Positions 28,787-39,963 of a stretch of DNA of 64,000 nucleotides are shown here, in pieces (the first letter of the stretch is position 1; the number at the start of each line of letters is the position of its first letter). This DNA comes from Stenotrophomonas sp. HITSZ_GD (GTDB lineage Bacteria; Pseudomonadota; Gammaproteobacteria; Xanthomonadales; Xanthomonadaceae). The notes under the pieces are model-generated. The model did not search any database. It saw only the letters and a list, made by a program, of their open reading frames with translations, and had not been told where the DNA came from. The position numbers were made by a program, and so were the translations under genes. The stretch lies in contig NZ_JARQXB010000003.1 in the NCBI RefSeq assembly GCF_029543105.1, positions 282,776 through 346,775 of the forward strand. The letters run 5' to 3'.

Positions 28787-31333
28787 GTGACCACGAACCG
28801 CAAGCCGTTGTTTCTCGCCATTTCCATGACCCTGTCCTCGCTCGCCGTGCCGGCCATGGCCGCCGATGCCGCCAGCGGTGCTCCGGCCGCCACCGACCTG
28901 GACCGCATCGAAGTGCGCCCGCAGATCGAAGCGCAGGCACGCGCGGTCGAACTCAAGCGCGATGCGCAGGCGATCCTCGACGCGGTGTCCTCCGACGCCA
29001 TGGGCGACTACCCGGACAAGAACGTCGCCGAGTCGCTGCAGCGCCTGCCGGGCGTGAGCGTCACCCGCGACCAGGGCGAGGGCCGCTACGTGGTGATCCG
29101 CGGCCTGGACGCCAACCTCAACAGCGTCACCGTGGACGGCATCGCGATGGGCACGCCGGAGGATTCCAGCCGCTCGGCGCCGCTGGACGTGATCCCCTCC
29201 GACTCGACCGAGCGGCTGAAGGTCATCAAGTCGCCGACCCCGGACATGCCGGGCGACTCGATCGGCGGTGCCATCGAGGTGGAATCGGTCTCGGCGTTCG
29301 ACCGCGATGGCCGCAGCGTGCGCGGCAGCGTCGAGGCCAGCCACCAGCAGCTCAGCGGCAAGACCAGCCCGAAGGCCGCCTTCAACTACAGCGACATCTT
29401 CAACGACACCTTCGGCGTGGCCGTGGGCGTGAACTACCAGGACCGCGAATTCGAGTCCGACAACACCGAGGTCGAGTACGACGAGTACGACGAAGACCGG
29501 CCGGACGACCTGTTCGCCACCGAGGTGCAGCGCCGCAAGTACACCATCGAGCGCAAGCGCACCGGTGCCAACCTCAACCTGGACTGGCGCCCCGACGCGG
29601 ACAACCGCTACTACTTCCGCTCGCTGTACAGCAAGTTCGAGGATGCCGAGACCCGGCAGAACACCGTGTTCGGCCTGGGCGATGGCGACGTGTCCGGCAA
29701 CGGCGACGGCACCTACACCGTCAGCGACCTGCCGGCGGACGCCATCACCAAGCGCGTGCGCTACCGCACCAAGAGCGAGGACACGCTGGCCGCCAGCTTC
29801 GGCGGCGAGCACCGGCTGACCGCCGCCACGCTGGACTACAAGGTCGGCTACACCAAGACCCGCGAGCGCGTGAACGACGAGAAGGAAGCGCGCTTCGAAT
29901 ATGCCGGCGACGACATCGACACGGTGACCGTGGACCAGAACCACCGCATCCCGACCCTGGATTTCTCCGATAACGGCTGGGAAAGCAACGACGAGTTCGA
30001 GTTCAACCGCTTCGTGATTTCGCCCAAGCAGGTGGACGACAAGGAGCACAGCGCGCAGGTGAACGTGCGCTTCGACGGCGATGCGTCCAGCTACAAGTTC
30101 GGCGTGCTGGGGCGCTGGCGCGACCGCAGCGTGAACTCGGACGAGGAAGAGCTGCGCAACGGACCGGACATCGACCTGGGCCCGTGGACCACCAACGCGC
30201 CGGAACATCGCGGCGGCACGCTGGGCGAGAGCCTGAGCTCGTCGGAGATGCGCCGCTACTGGACGGCCAACGGCAGCCTCTACCGGGCCCGCCCGCAGGA
30301 CGCCGGCGCCAATGCCGTCACCCGCTTGTCGGAGGACTACACCGCCAGCGAGGACGTGCTGGCCGCCTACGCGATGGGCACCTGGGACATCGACGCGCTG
30401 CGCGTGATCGCCGGCGTGCGCGTGGAGAACACCCAGTTCGACGCGCAGGGCAACCAGGTGGACGTGGCCGACGGCGGCCGCGCCTATACCGTCACCCCGA
30501 CCCGCGCCAGCAGCAGCTACACCAGCGTGCTGCCGGGCCTGCACCTGCGCTATGACGCGGGCAACGACTGGGTGTTGCGCCTGGCCGCGACCAAGACGAT
30601 CTCGCGTCCGTCCTTCGGCGACATCGCCCCGCGCCTGACCGTCAACCGCGACGACGAGGAAGTGGACGTCGGCAACCCGGAGCTGGACCCGTACAAGTCC
30701 ACCAACCTGGACCTGTCGGCGGAGAAGTACCTGGGCGACAGCGGCATCGTTTCGTTGGGCCTGTTCCACAAGTCGATCGACGACTACATCGTGCAGACCT
30801 TCAGCAACGATGACCCGCAATACCCGGACTTCGACGTGACGCGCGTGATCAACGGCGACAAGGCCGAGGTGTACGGCGCCGAGTTCAACTGGCAGCAGCA
30901 GCTGAGCTTCCTGCCGGAAGGCTGGGATGGCTTGCTGGTCGGCGTCAGCGCGACCTACCTGGACACCGATTTCGACCCGGGCCTGGCCGACCGCGACGGC
31001 GACGACTTCACCTTGCCGCGCGCCTCGAAGAACCTGTACAGCGCGCATATCGGCTACGAGAAGTACGGCTTCAGCGCCCGCGTGGCGACGGTGTATCGCA
31101 GCGCGTACCTCGACACCATTGGCGACAGCAAGGCCTACGACATCTATGTGGCGCCGAACACGCAGCTGGACTTCAGCATGAGCTACCAGTTCACCGACGC
31201 GGTGAGCGTCTACTTCGAAGCGCAGAACCTGCTCGACGAACCGCTGGAGCTCTACCAGGGCGTGTGTTCGCGCACGCTGCAGAACGAGGAATACGGCCGC
31301 ACCTACGCCCTCGGCCTGAAGGTGGCCCTGTGA
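28787..31333 (+). CDS. TonB-dependent receptor (Xanthomonas/Caulobacter type)
   Basis: An 848-residue outer-membrane TonB-dependent receptor of the TonB_Xanth_Caul class. Seen: signal peptide MTTNRKPLFLAISMTLSSLA ending near AMA-ADA, plug domain with DKNVAESLQRLPGVSVTRDQ, RYVVIRGL and LDVIPSDSTERLKVIKSP, a 22-strand barrel region, and C-terminal YGRTYALGLKVAL ending in a hydrophobic strand. The GTG at 28787 is the only start that gives the signal peptide. Its stop overlaps the GTG of the phytase-like gene (GTGA). With the three phosphatase-type genes downstream, the likely cargo is a phosphorylated compound such as phytate or its metal chelate; this is inference. Confidence 0.93.
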   Translation: MTTNRKPLFLAISMTLSSLAVPAMAADAASGAPAATDLDRIEVRPQIEAQARAVELKRDAQAILDAVSSDAMGDYPDKNVAESLQRLPGVSVTRDQGEGRYVVIRGLDANLNSVTVDGIAMGTPEDSSRSAPLDVIPSDSTERLKVIKSPTPDMPGDSIGGAIEVESVSAFDRDGRSVRGSVEASHQQLSGKTSPKAAFNYSDIFNDTFGVAVGVNYQDREFESDNTEVEYDEYDEDRPDDLFATEVQRRKYTIERKRTGANLNLDWRPDADNRYYFRSLYSKFEDAETRQNTVFGLGDGDVSGNGDGTYTVSDLPADAITKRVRYRTKSEDTLAASFGGEHRLTAATLDYKVGYTKTRERVNDEKEARFEYAGDDIDTVTVDQNHRIPTLDFSDNGWESNDEFEFNRFVISPKQVDDKEHSAQVNVRFDGDASSYKFGVLGRWRDRSVNSDEEELRNGPDIDLGPWTTNAPEHRGGTLGESLSSSEMRRYWTANGSLYRARPQDAGANAVTRLSEDYTASEDVLAAYAMGTWDIDALRVIAGVRVENTQFDAQGNQVDVADGGRAYTVTPTRASSSYTSVLPGLHLRYDAGNDWVLRLAATKTISRPSFGDIAPRLTVNRDDEEVDVGNPELDPYKSTNLDLSAEKYLGDSGIVSLGLFHKSIDDYIVQTFSNDDPQYPDFDVTRVINGDKAEVYGAEFNWQQQLSFLPEGWDGLLVGVSATYLDTDFDPGLADRDGDDFTLPRASKNLYSAHIGYEKYGFSARVATVYRSAYLDTIGDSKAYDIYVAPNTQLDFSMSYQFTDAVSVYFEAQNLLDEPLELYQGVCSRTLQNEEYGRTYALGLKVAL

Positions 31334-32481
31334 GGGCGGTAGGCCATCGCACGCACGCCGCCCGCGGCGCGCTGCTGGCGCTGGCGGCGGCGCTGCTGGC
31401 CGCCTGTGCGTCCACGTCGGCGCCCGCGCCCCGCGTACAGGCGGACCGCGAGCCGGACGAGCAGGGCGGGGAGCCGCTGCTGTCCAAGGCGCATGTGCCG
31501 CACGCGGTGATCAGTGAGACCTTCCTGACCCCGTCCGCGCCGGCCGACAACCTCGATTCGCCCGCCGCCTGGCGCGCGCCGGATGGCCGCCGCTGGATCA
31601 TCACCACCGCCAAGGGCAGCCACCAGCTGGTGGTGTTCGACGGCGACAGCGGCGTGCGCCTGCGCGGCGTGGGCGGCAAGGGAGCGGCCCTGGGCCAGCT
31701 CGATCGCCCGAACGGCATCTCGGTGGTGGATGACCTCGCGTTCGTGGTCGAACGCGACAACCGCCGCGTGCAGGTGTTCTCGCTACCTGCCTTCGAGCCG
31801 CTGGCGGTATTCGGTAGCGACGTGCTGCGCGAGCCGTACGGCCTGTGGGTGCGCCCGCTCGAAGGCGGCTACGAGGTGATCGTCAGCGACAACTACATGT
31901 CGCCGGGCGACAAGGACGTGCCGCCGCCGTTGGCTGAACTGGGCCAGCGCTTCAAGCGCTTCCGCTTCGCCCGCGAAGGCGGCCAGTGGCAAGGCAAAGC
32001 CATCGGCAGCTTCGGCGACACCGGCGCGCAGGGCGCGGTGCGCATCGCCGAGTCGGTGTATGGCGATGTCGCCCACGACCGGCTGATGATCGCCGAGGAA
32101 GACACCGCGTTAGGCACGCAGCTGCGCGAATACGGCCTGGACGGTCGCTACAAGAGCCGCAATGTCGGCGCGAGGTTGTTCCAGGCGCAGGCCGAAGGCA
32201 TGGCGCTGCTGCAGTGCCAGGATGGCAGCGGCTATTGGATCGCCACCGACCAGTTCAAGGATCGCAGCCTGTTCCATGTGTTCGACCGCCGCAGCCTGGA
32301 ACACGTGGGCGCCTTCAGCGGCCGCGTCACCGCCAACACCGATGGCGTGTGGCTGGACCCCACCGGCGATGCGCGCTTCCCCCATGGCGTGTTCTACGCG
32401 CTGCACGACGACCAGGCCGTGGCCGCGTTCGACTGGCGCGATATCGCCAAGGCGCTACGGCTTAAGGACTGCGCTAAGTGA
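31330..32481 (+). CDS. Phytase-like beta-propeller lipoprotein
   Basis: A 383-residue predicted lipoprotein (LLAAC lipobox, Cys26) with a beta-propeller resembling 3-phytases of the BPP family (PF02333). Seen: DNLDSPAAWRAPDGRRWIITT, LDRPNGISVVDDLAFVVERD, GAVRIAESVYGDVAHDRLMIAEED, QAEGMALLQCQDGSGYWIATDQ and NTDGVWLDPTG. These match the calcium-site blades of BPP phytases in layout, though exact catalytic residues cannot be confirmed by eye. GTG start overlaps the receptor stop, and its own stop overlaps the next GTG. Enzyme on the outer membrane or periplasmic face, probably releasing phosphate from inositol phosphates delivered through the receptor. Confidence 0.82.
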   Translation: MRAVGHRTHAARGALLALAAALLAACASTSAPAPRVQADREPDEQGGEPLLSKAHVPHAVISETFLTPSAPADNLDSPAAWRAPDGRRWIITTAKGSHQLVVFDGDSGVRLRGVGGKGAALGQLDRPNGISVVDDLAFVVERDNRRVQVFSLPAFEPLAVFGSDVLREPYGLWVRPLEGGYEVIVSDNYMSPGDKDVPPPLAELGQRFKRFRFAREGGQWQGKAIGSFGDTGAQGAVRIAESVYGDVAHDRLMIAEEDTALGTQLREYGLDGRYKSRNVGARLFQAQAEGMALLQCQDGSGYWIATDQFKDRSLFHVFDRRSLEHVGAFSGRVTANTDGVWLDPTGDARFPHGVFYALHDDQAVAAFDWRDIAKALRLKDCAK

Positions 32482-33854
32482 GCGCGGTCCGTCGCGTTGG
32501 CGCCGTCGCGCTTGCCCTCGGCCTGCTGGCTGCCCGGGCCCCGGTCGCCTGGGCGGCCGCCGAGCCCAACACGCAGGTGCCCGCGGGCAGCCACCACTAC
32601 GCCGCCACCGGTTTCCCGGACCGCATCGTCGCCTCGCCCGCGCAGGACGCCGCCCATGGCTTTGCCGTGGCATGGCGTACCGATGCCTCGGTGCGCACGC
32701 CGCAGCTGCAGCTCGTCGTCGCCGGCGATTCGCCGGATGTCGGCACGCCGCGGGTGATCGCCGCACGCACGCAGGAACTGCGCAGCGAAAACGGCGTGTC
32801 GCTGCACCATCGTGCCGATGTCGACGGCCTGCAGCCGGATACGCTGTACGCCTACCGCGTGCAAGGCCAGCACACGTGGAGCGCGTGGAATCACTTCCGC
32901 ACCGCCGCGCCGGCCGGCCAGCCGCTGACGATGCTGTACTTTGGCGACACGCAGAACAAGAACCTCAGCCTGGTATCGCGGGTGATCCGCCAGGCTTGGC
33001 GCAGCGCGCCGGACGCACGCCTGGCGGTGTTCGCCGGCGACCTGGTGAGCGGCGGCGACGGCGTGGACGACAGCGAGTGGGGCGAATGGTTCGAAGCCGG
33101 CCGCTGGCTGCTGGAGGGCACCGCGGTGGCGCCGGCGCCGGGCAACCACGAGTATTTCGAGGAATTCGAGGACACCCCCCAGGCGCGCCGCGTGCTCGGC
33201 GGCCACTGGCCGGTGACCTTCGCGCTGCCGGCCAACGGCCCGGTGGAAACCGCCAGGACGACGTACTGGTTCGACTACCAGGACGTGCGCGTGGCGGTGG
33301 TGGACGGCACCTCGGCGCTGGACCTGGGCACCGCGCAGGCGCAGGCGAAGTGGCTGGACACGGTGCTCGGCGACAACCCGCACCCGTGGTCGATCGTGCT
33401 GATCCACCAGCCGTTCTACTCTCCGCGCGCGGATCGCGACAACGTCGCACTGGTGGACACGCTGCTGCCGGTGCTGCGCAAGCATCGCGTGGACCTCGTG
33501 CTGCAGGGCCACGACCACACCTACGGCCGCCGCGGCGACGAGGGTGGGGCGGCCACGCCGGTGTTCATCGTCTCGGTGGCCGGGCCGAAGCAGTACCGCC
33601 TTTCGGACATGGCGCGGCGCACGATGCGCCCGGTCGGCGAGGACACCCAGCTCTACCAGGTGCTGCGTGTCGACCCGCAGCGCATCGCCTACGAATCGCG
33701 CACCGCCACCGGCCGGCTGTACGACGCCTTCGAACTGCGGCGCGACGCGGACGGCGGCAAGCGGCTGGTGGAGATCGATCAGGGCCGCATCGCCCCGCGC
33801 GATTGTCCGCGCGCGGCCAGTCCGAAAGGCCGCGAAGAACGCTGCTGGGAATGA
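32478..33854 (+). CDS. Exported metallophosphoesterase with FN3-like domain
   Basis: A 458-residue exported phosphoesterase. Signal peptide to about residue 27 (AWA-AAEP), an N-terminal FN3-like domain as in purple acid phosphatases (about 45-143: RIVASPAQDAAHGFAVAWRT...), then a calcineurin-like catalytic domain. Metal motifs: GDTQ (156-159), GDLV (187-190), GNHE (222-225), LIHQP (His310) and GHDHTYGR (344-351). The GDxxY tyrosine that makes plant enzymes purple is not present (GDLVSGG), so it may use other metals. GTG start overlaps the phytase-like stop. Expected to strip phosphate from monoesters or pyrophosphate bonds in the periplasm. Confidence 0.9.
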   Translation: MSAVRRVGAVALALGLLAARAPVAWAAAEPNTQVPAGSHHYAATGFPDRIVASPAQDAAHGFAVAWRTDASVRTPQLQLVVAGDSPDVGTPRVIAARTQELRSENGVSLHHRADVDGLQPDTLYAYRVQGQHTWSAWNHFRTAAPAGQPLTMLYFGDTQNKNLSLVSRVIRQAWRSAPDARLAVFAGDLVSGGDGVDDSEWGEWFEAGRWLLEGTAVAPAPGNHEYFEEFEDTPQARRVLGGHWPVTFALPANGPVETARTTYWFDYQDVRVAVVDGTSALDLGTAQAQAKWLDTVLGDNPHPWSIVLIHQPFYSPRADRDNVALVDTLLPVLRKHRVDLVLQGHDHTYGRRGDEGGAATPVFIVSVAGPKQYRLSDMARRTMRPVGEDTQLYQVLRVDPQRIAYESRTATGRLYDAFELRRDADGGKRLVEIDQGRIAPRDCPRAASPKGREERCWE

Positions 33855-33877
33855 CCCGTGACGCGAGGAGCTTGCCG

Positions 33878-34507
33878 ATGAAAATGCGCCTTTCCCTGGT
33901 TCCGCTGCTGGCCTTGCTGACGGCCGCCGCCTTGGCCCAGGCCGATCCGTCGGTGCGCCATCCGTTCTATGCCGAGCAGCCGAAGCAGGCGCCGGAGGAA
34001 GTGAACCTGGCCGTGGAGATCCCCGCCGGCAGCTTCACCAAGTACGAGATCAACGCGCAGGGGCTGGTGTACGTGGACCGGTTCCAGTCGATGCCGGTGG
34101 CGTACCCGGCCAACTACGGCTCGCTGCCGCGCACGCGGGCCGGCGATGGCGATCCGCTGGATGCGCTGGTGCTCACGCGCGAGCCGCTGCATCCGGGGGT
34201 GCTGATCCGCTTCCGGCCGATCGGCTACCTGAAGATGATCGACGGCGGCGAACACGACGAGAAGGTGATCGGCGTGCCGACCGACAAGGTGGACCCGACC
34301 TACGCCGGCATCCGCGACCTGTCGGACCTGCCGCAGATCGAGCGGCAGCGCATCGAGGCGTTCTTCCGTGTGTACAAGGACCTGCCGGGCGGCAGGAACC
34401 CGGTGCAGCTCAATGGCTGGGGCAACGCGGCCGAGGCACGCACGTTGATTGAAGAATCGCTGCAGCGCTTCACCCAGCGGAAACCGGAGAAAGCTGCCTC
34501 CTTGTAG
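33878..34507 (+). CDS. Exported family I inorganic pyrophosphatase
   Basis: A 209-residue soluble-type (family I) pyrophosphatase carrying a signal peptide (MKMRLSLVPLLALLTAAALA, cleavage near AQA-DPS, residue 22). Seen: AVEIPAGSFTKYEIN, PVAYPANYGSLP, the signature DGDPLDALVL (90-99) with metal Asp residues, and DEKVIGVP. Family I enzymes are normally cytoplasmic; export points to periplasmic pyrophosphate as substrate, matching the three upstream genes. The ATG at 33878 is preferred to one at 33851 because CGAGGAG sits 9 bases upstream and it opens the signal peptide. The stop lies inside the REP-like repeat at 34503. Confidence 0.93.
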   Translation: MKMRLSLVPLLALLTAAALAQADPSVRHPFYAEQPKQAPEEVNLAVEIPAGSFTKYEINAQGLVYVDRFQSMPVAYPANYGSLPRTRAGDGDPLDALVLTREPLHPGVLIRFRPIGYLKMIDGGEHDEKVIGVPTDKVDPTYAGIRDLSDLPQIERQRIEAFFRVYKDLPGGRNPVQLNGWGNAAEARTLIEESLQRFTQRKPEKAASL

Positions 34508-34578
34508 GAGGGGCTTCAGCCCCGACGAGCGAAACCGCGACCGTGCAGATGGCGGTCGCGGCTGAAGCCGCTCCTACA
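34503..34578. repeat. REP-like inverted repeat, copy 2
   Basis: Arms of 24 bp (34503-34526 and 34555-34578) pair with two mismatches around a 28-bp loop. They are the same sequence family as 10644-10707 (TAGGAGCGGCTTCAGCC core); the left arm has changed to GGGGCTTCAGCCCC, keeping its own internal palindrome by a paired change. The repeat begins inside the last codons of the pyrophosphatase gene and separates it from the convergent aminotransferase gene, so it may serve as terminator for the operon. Confidence 0.85.
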
Positions 34579-34614
34579 GGTCGAGCGAGGCGGCAGCGGC
34601 GGTTCGGCCGCCGG

Positions 34615-36111
34615 TTAAGCTGCGGCCGCCTGTGCCTGTCGCGGCCCCTCGCGCAGGGCCTTGCCCACCGTCTCCACCAGCAGGTCCAACTCCTGCGCAT
34701 CCATCCCGAAATGCGGGGTGAAGCGCAGCGAGTTCTCGCCGCCATGGATCACGTTCACGCCCTGCCGGCGCAGCCATTCCTCGGTGGAACCGGCGCCATA
34801 ACACTTGAATTCCGGCGCCAGCTCGCAGGAGAACAGCAAGCCGGTCCCCTGCACCTTGGTGATCATGCCGCCGAGTTCGCCACGCAGCTTTTCCAGCTTC
34901 TGCAGCGCCTGCGCGCCGCGCTCGCGGATGTTCGCGCGCACGGCGGGCGTCAGCATCGACAGCGTGGCGCAGGCCACGTCCAGCGCACGCGGGTTGCTGG
35001 TCATGGTGTTGCCGTAGCAGCCCTTGCGGTACACCTGCGCCGTTTCCGGGGTGAGCGCGACCACCGAGAGCGGATACTGCGCGGCGTTGAGCGCCTTGGA
35101 GTAGGTCTCCATGTCCGGCGCGTCCAGCGTTTCGAAGCCCGGATAGTCGGTCACCGAGAGCACGCCGTGCGCGCGCAGGCCGGCCTGGATCGAATCGACC
35201 AGCAGCAGGCTGCCATGCTCGCGCGTCAGCTCGCGCGCGGCGGCGTAGAACGCCGCCGGCAGCGCGCGGCCCGGGTCGCCTTCGCCCATCACTGGCTCCA
35301 GGAACACCGCCTCGATGAACCACCGGTTCCGCGCCGCCTCGGCGAACGCGCGGCGCAGGGCCTGCTCGTCGTAGGGCGCGATGGCGATCACCGAATCCTC
35401 GCCGCGGTAGCTGGCCAGGTGCTGCAGGTAGGTGCGGCGGCTGGAATCGGAGTACAGGCCCGGGCGGTCGGTGCGGCCATGGAAGCTGCCCTTGACCACC
35501 AGGCGCTTGATCGTCGCGCCTTCGTGGCGCGCGCCCGGGTCGGTGTGCAGCTTGGCGTTGATGTCGACGATGCGCGCGGCCAGGCCCACGGCTTCCGAGC
35601 CGGAGTTCAAGCACATGAAATGGCTGAAGGGGCAGCGCCCGCGGCGCTGGCCGATCTCCGCGCGCATGGCCAGGTCGAAGCGGCGCTGGGCCAGGCTCGG
35701 GGTCATGATGTTGGCCATCGCCTGCGGGCGGGCCATCGCGTCGAGCACCGGCGCCGGGGTGTGGCCGAAGCCGAGCATGCCGTAGCCGCCGGCGTCATAC
35801 AGTACCGCGCCCTTGAGCGTGACCACCCACGGGCCGCGCGCGGCCAGCGCGATGTACGGGGTCACCGCATCGTGCGCGTAGAAATTGATGAAGCCGCCCT
35901 GCACGGCCTCGACCTGGGCCTGTTCGTCCAGGTCCAGCAGGTCGGCGAACTCGTCCTTCTGGCGGGCGTATTCGGCCGCGGCGGCGGCGATCGCCTCGGC
36001 CAGGGCCGGGTGGGAGGCCGCCAGGCGTTCGACGGTGGCATCGTCCAGGCCGTCGGTCAGGCGGCGGCCGGCATGGGCGCGCAGCGGGGCGAGGGGGGCG
36101 GTCTGGAACAT
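34615..36111 (-). CDS. Class III PLP-dependent aminotransferase
   Basis: A 498-residue fold-type I, class III aminotransferase. Seen: VLYDAGGYGMLGFGH, LNSGSEAVGLAARI (NSGSEA 169-174, phosphate binding), KGSFHGRTDRPG, LEPVMGEGD, VDSIQAGLRAHG with Asp306, and YSKALNAAQYPLSVV with the likely PLP lysine 339. The motif order matches ornithine, lysine or omega-amino acid transaminases, but the substrate cannot be assigned. The ATG at 36111 has GGAGA about 9 bases upstream. It diverges from an Lrp/AsnC regulator gene 122 bases away, suggesting that an amino acid controls both. Ends 37 bases from the REP-like repeat. Confidence 0.88.
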   Translation of the reverse strand: MFQTAPLAPLRAHAGRRLTDGLDDATVERLAASHPALAEAIAAAAAEYARQKDEFADLLDLDEQAQVEAVQGGFINFYAHDAVTPYIALAARGPWVVTLKGAVLYDAGGYGMLGFGHTPAPVLDAMARPQAMANIMTPSLAQRRFDLAMRAEIGQRRGRCPFSHFMCLNSGSEAVGLAARIVDINAKLHTDPGARHEGATIKRLVVKGSFHGRTDRPGLYSDSSRRTYLQHLASYRGEDSVIAIAPYDEQALRRAFAEAARNRWFIEAVFLEPVMGEGDPGRALPAAFYAAARELTREHGSLLLVDSIQAGLRAHGVLSVTDYPGFETLDAPDMETYSKALNAAQYPLSVVALTPETAQVYRKGCYGNTMTSNPRALDVACATLSMLTPAVRANIRERGAQALQKLEKLRGELGGMITKVQGTGLLFSCELAPEFKCYGAGSTEEWLRRQGVNVIHGGENSLRFTPHFGMDAQELDLLVETVGKALREGPRQAQAAAA

Positions 36112-36233
36112 GGCGGTCTCCGTCGAATGGGCGGTATGACCGTTAAGGTAACTGCTGTCCATCGTCGGTTGGCAGCTGTGGATCGTGCATAATTGCCCGG
36201 AGTTCTGACGGATTGACGAGGGGTTTCGGCGAT

Positions 36234-36665
36234 ATGAAGCTTACCGAGGCCGACGAGGCCCTGCTGGCCGTGCTACGCGAGGACGCCCGCGCCTCCACCG
36301 CGCAGATCGCGCGGCGGCTTGGCGTGTCGCGTACCACGGTGCAGAGCCGCATCGAGAAACTGGAGCGGCAGGGCGTGATCGGCGGCTATACCGTGAGGGT
36401 GCACGACGCGGTGGACCGGGCCTACATCCGCGCGCACATCATGATCACCGTGCTGCCCAAGCAGATGGCCCAGGTGGTGAAGGCGTTGCAGGCGATCGCC
36501 GAGGTGCGCGAGTTGCACTCGGTGAGCGGGCCCTACGACCTGGTTGCACTCGGCGTGGCCGCCACCGTGGGCGACATCGACGTGCTGACCGACCGCATCG
36601 GCGCGCTGGACGGCGTGGAGCGCACGACCTCGGCGATCGTGCTGGCGACGAAGTTCGAGCGCTGA
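36234..36665 (+). CDS. Lrp/AsnC-family transcriptional regulator
   Basis: A 143-residue Lrp/AsnC regulator. Seen: N-terminal helix-turn-helix (about 1-55: LTEADEALLAVLREDARAST, IARRLGVSRTTVQSRIEKLE, GVIGGYTVRV) and the RAM effector domain (about 65-143: IMITVLPKQMAQVVKALQAI, LHSVSGPYDLVALG). The ATG at 36234 is chosen over TTG 36213. CATAAT (36188-36193) in the divergent gap may be its -10. By arrangement it probably controls the adjacent class III aminotransferase in response to that enzyme's amino acid; the identity is not evident. Confidence 0.92.
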   Translation: MKLTEADEALLAVLREDARASTAQIARRLGVSRTTVQSRIEKLERQGVIGGYTVRVHDAVDRAYIRAHIMITVLPKQMAQVVKALQAIAEVRELHSVSGPYDLVALGVAATVGDIDVLTDRIGALDGVERTTSAIVLATKFER

Positions 36666-36743
36666 CGCCGGCCAGTAGTTTTTCCGATGCGCTCGGCCGC
36701 GTCTGCGGCTCATGATCTGGCCGTTCCCCATGGAGCGCACGAC

Positions 36744-37127
36744 ATGAAGCACGCAGGCGGGATGCGCGGTGTACTGCTGGCGGCCGGTGTATTGCTGGCG
36801 TTTGCCGCCCATGCCCAGTTCTCCAACAAGTGGCGGCTGAAAGTGGACGGCCACGCGTCCAGTGCCGGGACGATCCAGCTGGGCATCACGCCGGAGGGCG
36901 GCACCGCGCGCCAAGTCGATGTGCCCGTGGACAAGGACCTGCACGAGAACCACGTCGCCCGGTTGATCCGCGACGCGCTGAAGGCCGCGCTGGGCAAGGG
37001 CTACCACGTCGAGATCGACGACGGCGAGGACGTGCTGGTCAAGCGGCGCGGCAGCCACCCGAAGCTGGACATCGCCCTCACCGGCAACTCGGTGCAGGGC
37101 ATCACCGTGAAGGAGCACACCGAGTAG
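36744..37127 (+). CDS. Small exported protein, unknown
   Basis: A 127-residue protein with a signal peptide (MKHAGGMRGVLLAAGVLLAF, cleavage near AHA-QFS, residue 24). The mature part, about 103 residues, alternates charged and hydrophobic positions (KWRLKVDGHASSAGTIQLGI, DKDLHENHVARLIRDALKAA, YHVEIDDGEDVLVKRRG), suggesting a small alpha/beta periplasmic domain. No cysteines in the mature part and no recognised family. The ATG at 36744 follows GGAGC by 7 bases. It lies between the Lrp-type gene and queA without overlap to either. Confidence 0.78.
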   Translation: MKHAGGMRGVLLAAGVLLAFAAHAQFSNKWRLKVDGHASSAGTIQLGITPEGGTARQVDVPVDKDLHENHVARLIRDALKAALGKGYHVEIDDGEDVLVKRRGSHPKLDIALTGNSVQGITVKEHTE

Positions 37128-39422
<2,295 letters not shown>

Positions 39423-39560
39423 CCGTCACCGGGGAACGCCGGGGCCCGGCGTGCGGGCCGGCGCCCCCATGGCATAATCGGGGGCTCTGCGCCCGGACGG
39501 GCGCTTTGAATTGAACGCGGGGCTGCTTTTCCGGCCCCGCGCCCAACCTAGGACGCAAAG

Positions 39561-39908
39561 ATGAACCTGCTCGATTTCCTGATTCCCGCCGCCCAGGCGC
39601 AGACCGCCGGCGCCGCGCCGGCCGGCGGCGGCAGCCCGCTGCTGACCTTCCTGCCGATGATCGGCCTGCTGGTGGTGATGTACTTCCTGATGATCCGCCC
39701 GCAGATGAAGCGGCAGAAGGAACACCGCGCCATGCTGGACAAGCTCAGCCGCGGCGACGAGGTCATCACTTCCGGCGGCATCGCCGGCGTGGTGTCGGAA
39801 GTGGGCGACAACTTCATCACCATCGAAGTGGCCGACAACGTGCGCGTGCGCGTGCAGAAGGGCGCCGTCGGCAACGTGCTGCCCAAGGGCACGCTGAAGT
39901 CCGCCTGA
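39561..39908 (+). CDS. yajC: Sec translocase accessory subunit YajC
   Basis: YajC is a small inner-membrane partner of SecDF. The protein is 115 residues with one membrane helix (about 27-47, LLTFLPMIGLLVVMYFLMI), then a cytoplasmic beta domain with RPQMKRQKEHRAMLDKL, GDEVITSGGIAGVV and NVRVRVQKGAV. secD begins 55 bases downstream. The N-terminal MNLLDFLIPAAQAQTAG resembles a cleavable signal but is normally retained. Confidence 0.95.
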   Translation: MNLLDFLIPAAQAQTAGAAPAGGGSPLLTFLPMIGLLVVMYFLMIRPQMKRQKEHRAMLDKLSRGDEVITSGGIAGVVSEVGDNFITIEVADNVRVRVQKGAVGNVLPKGTLKSA

Positions 39909-39963
39909 TCCGTTCCTTTCTCCTGATGCGTGGCGCCGGGGAGGCGCCGCGCGGGGTTATGCA

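Noticed and set aside
27704..31048. A 1100-codon minus-strand frame across the TonB receptor gene
   Set aside because: Shadow of the receptor; it also runs through upp in a different frame, and no domain is visible.
36169..36193. TTGGCA...CATAAT as a full promoter for the Lrp-type gene
   Set aside because: The spacing is only 13 bases; the -10 may be right but the -35 is not convincing.
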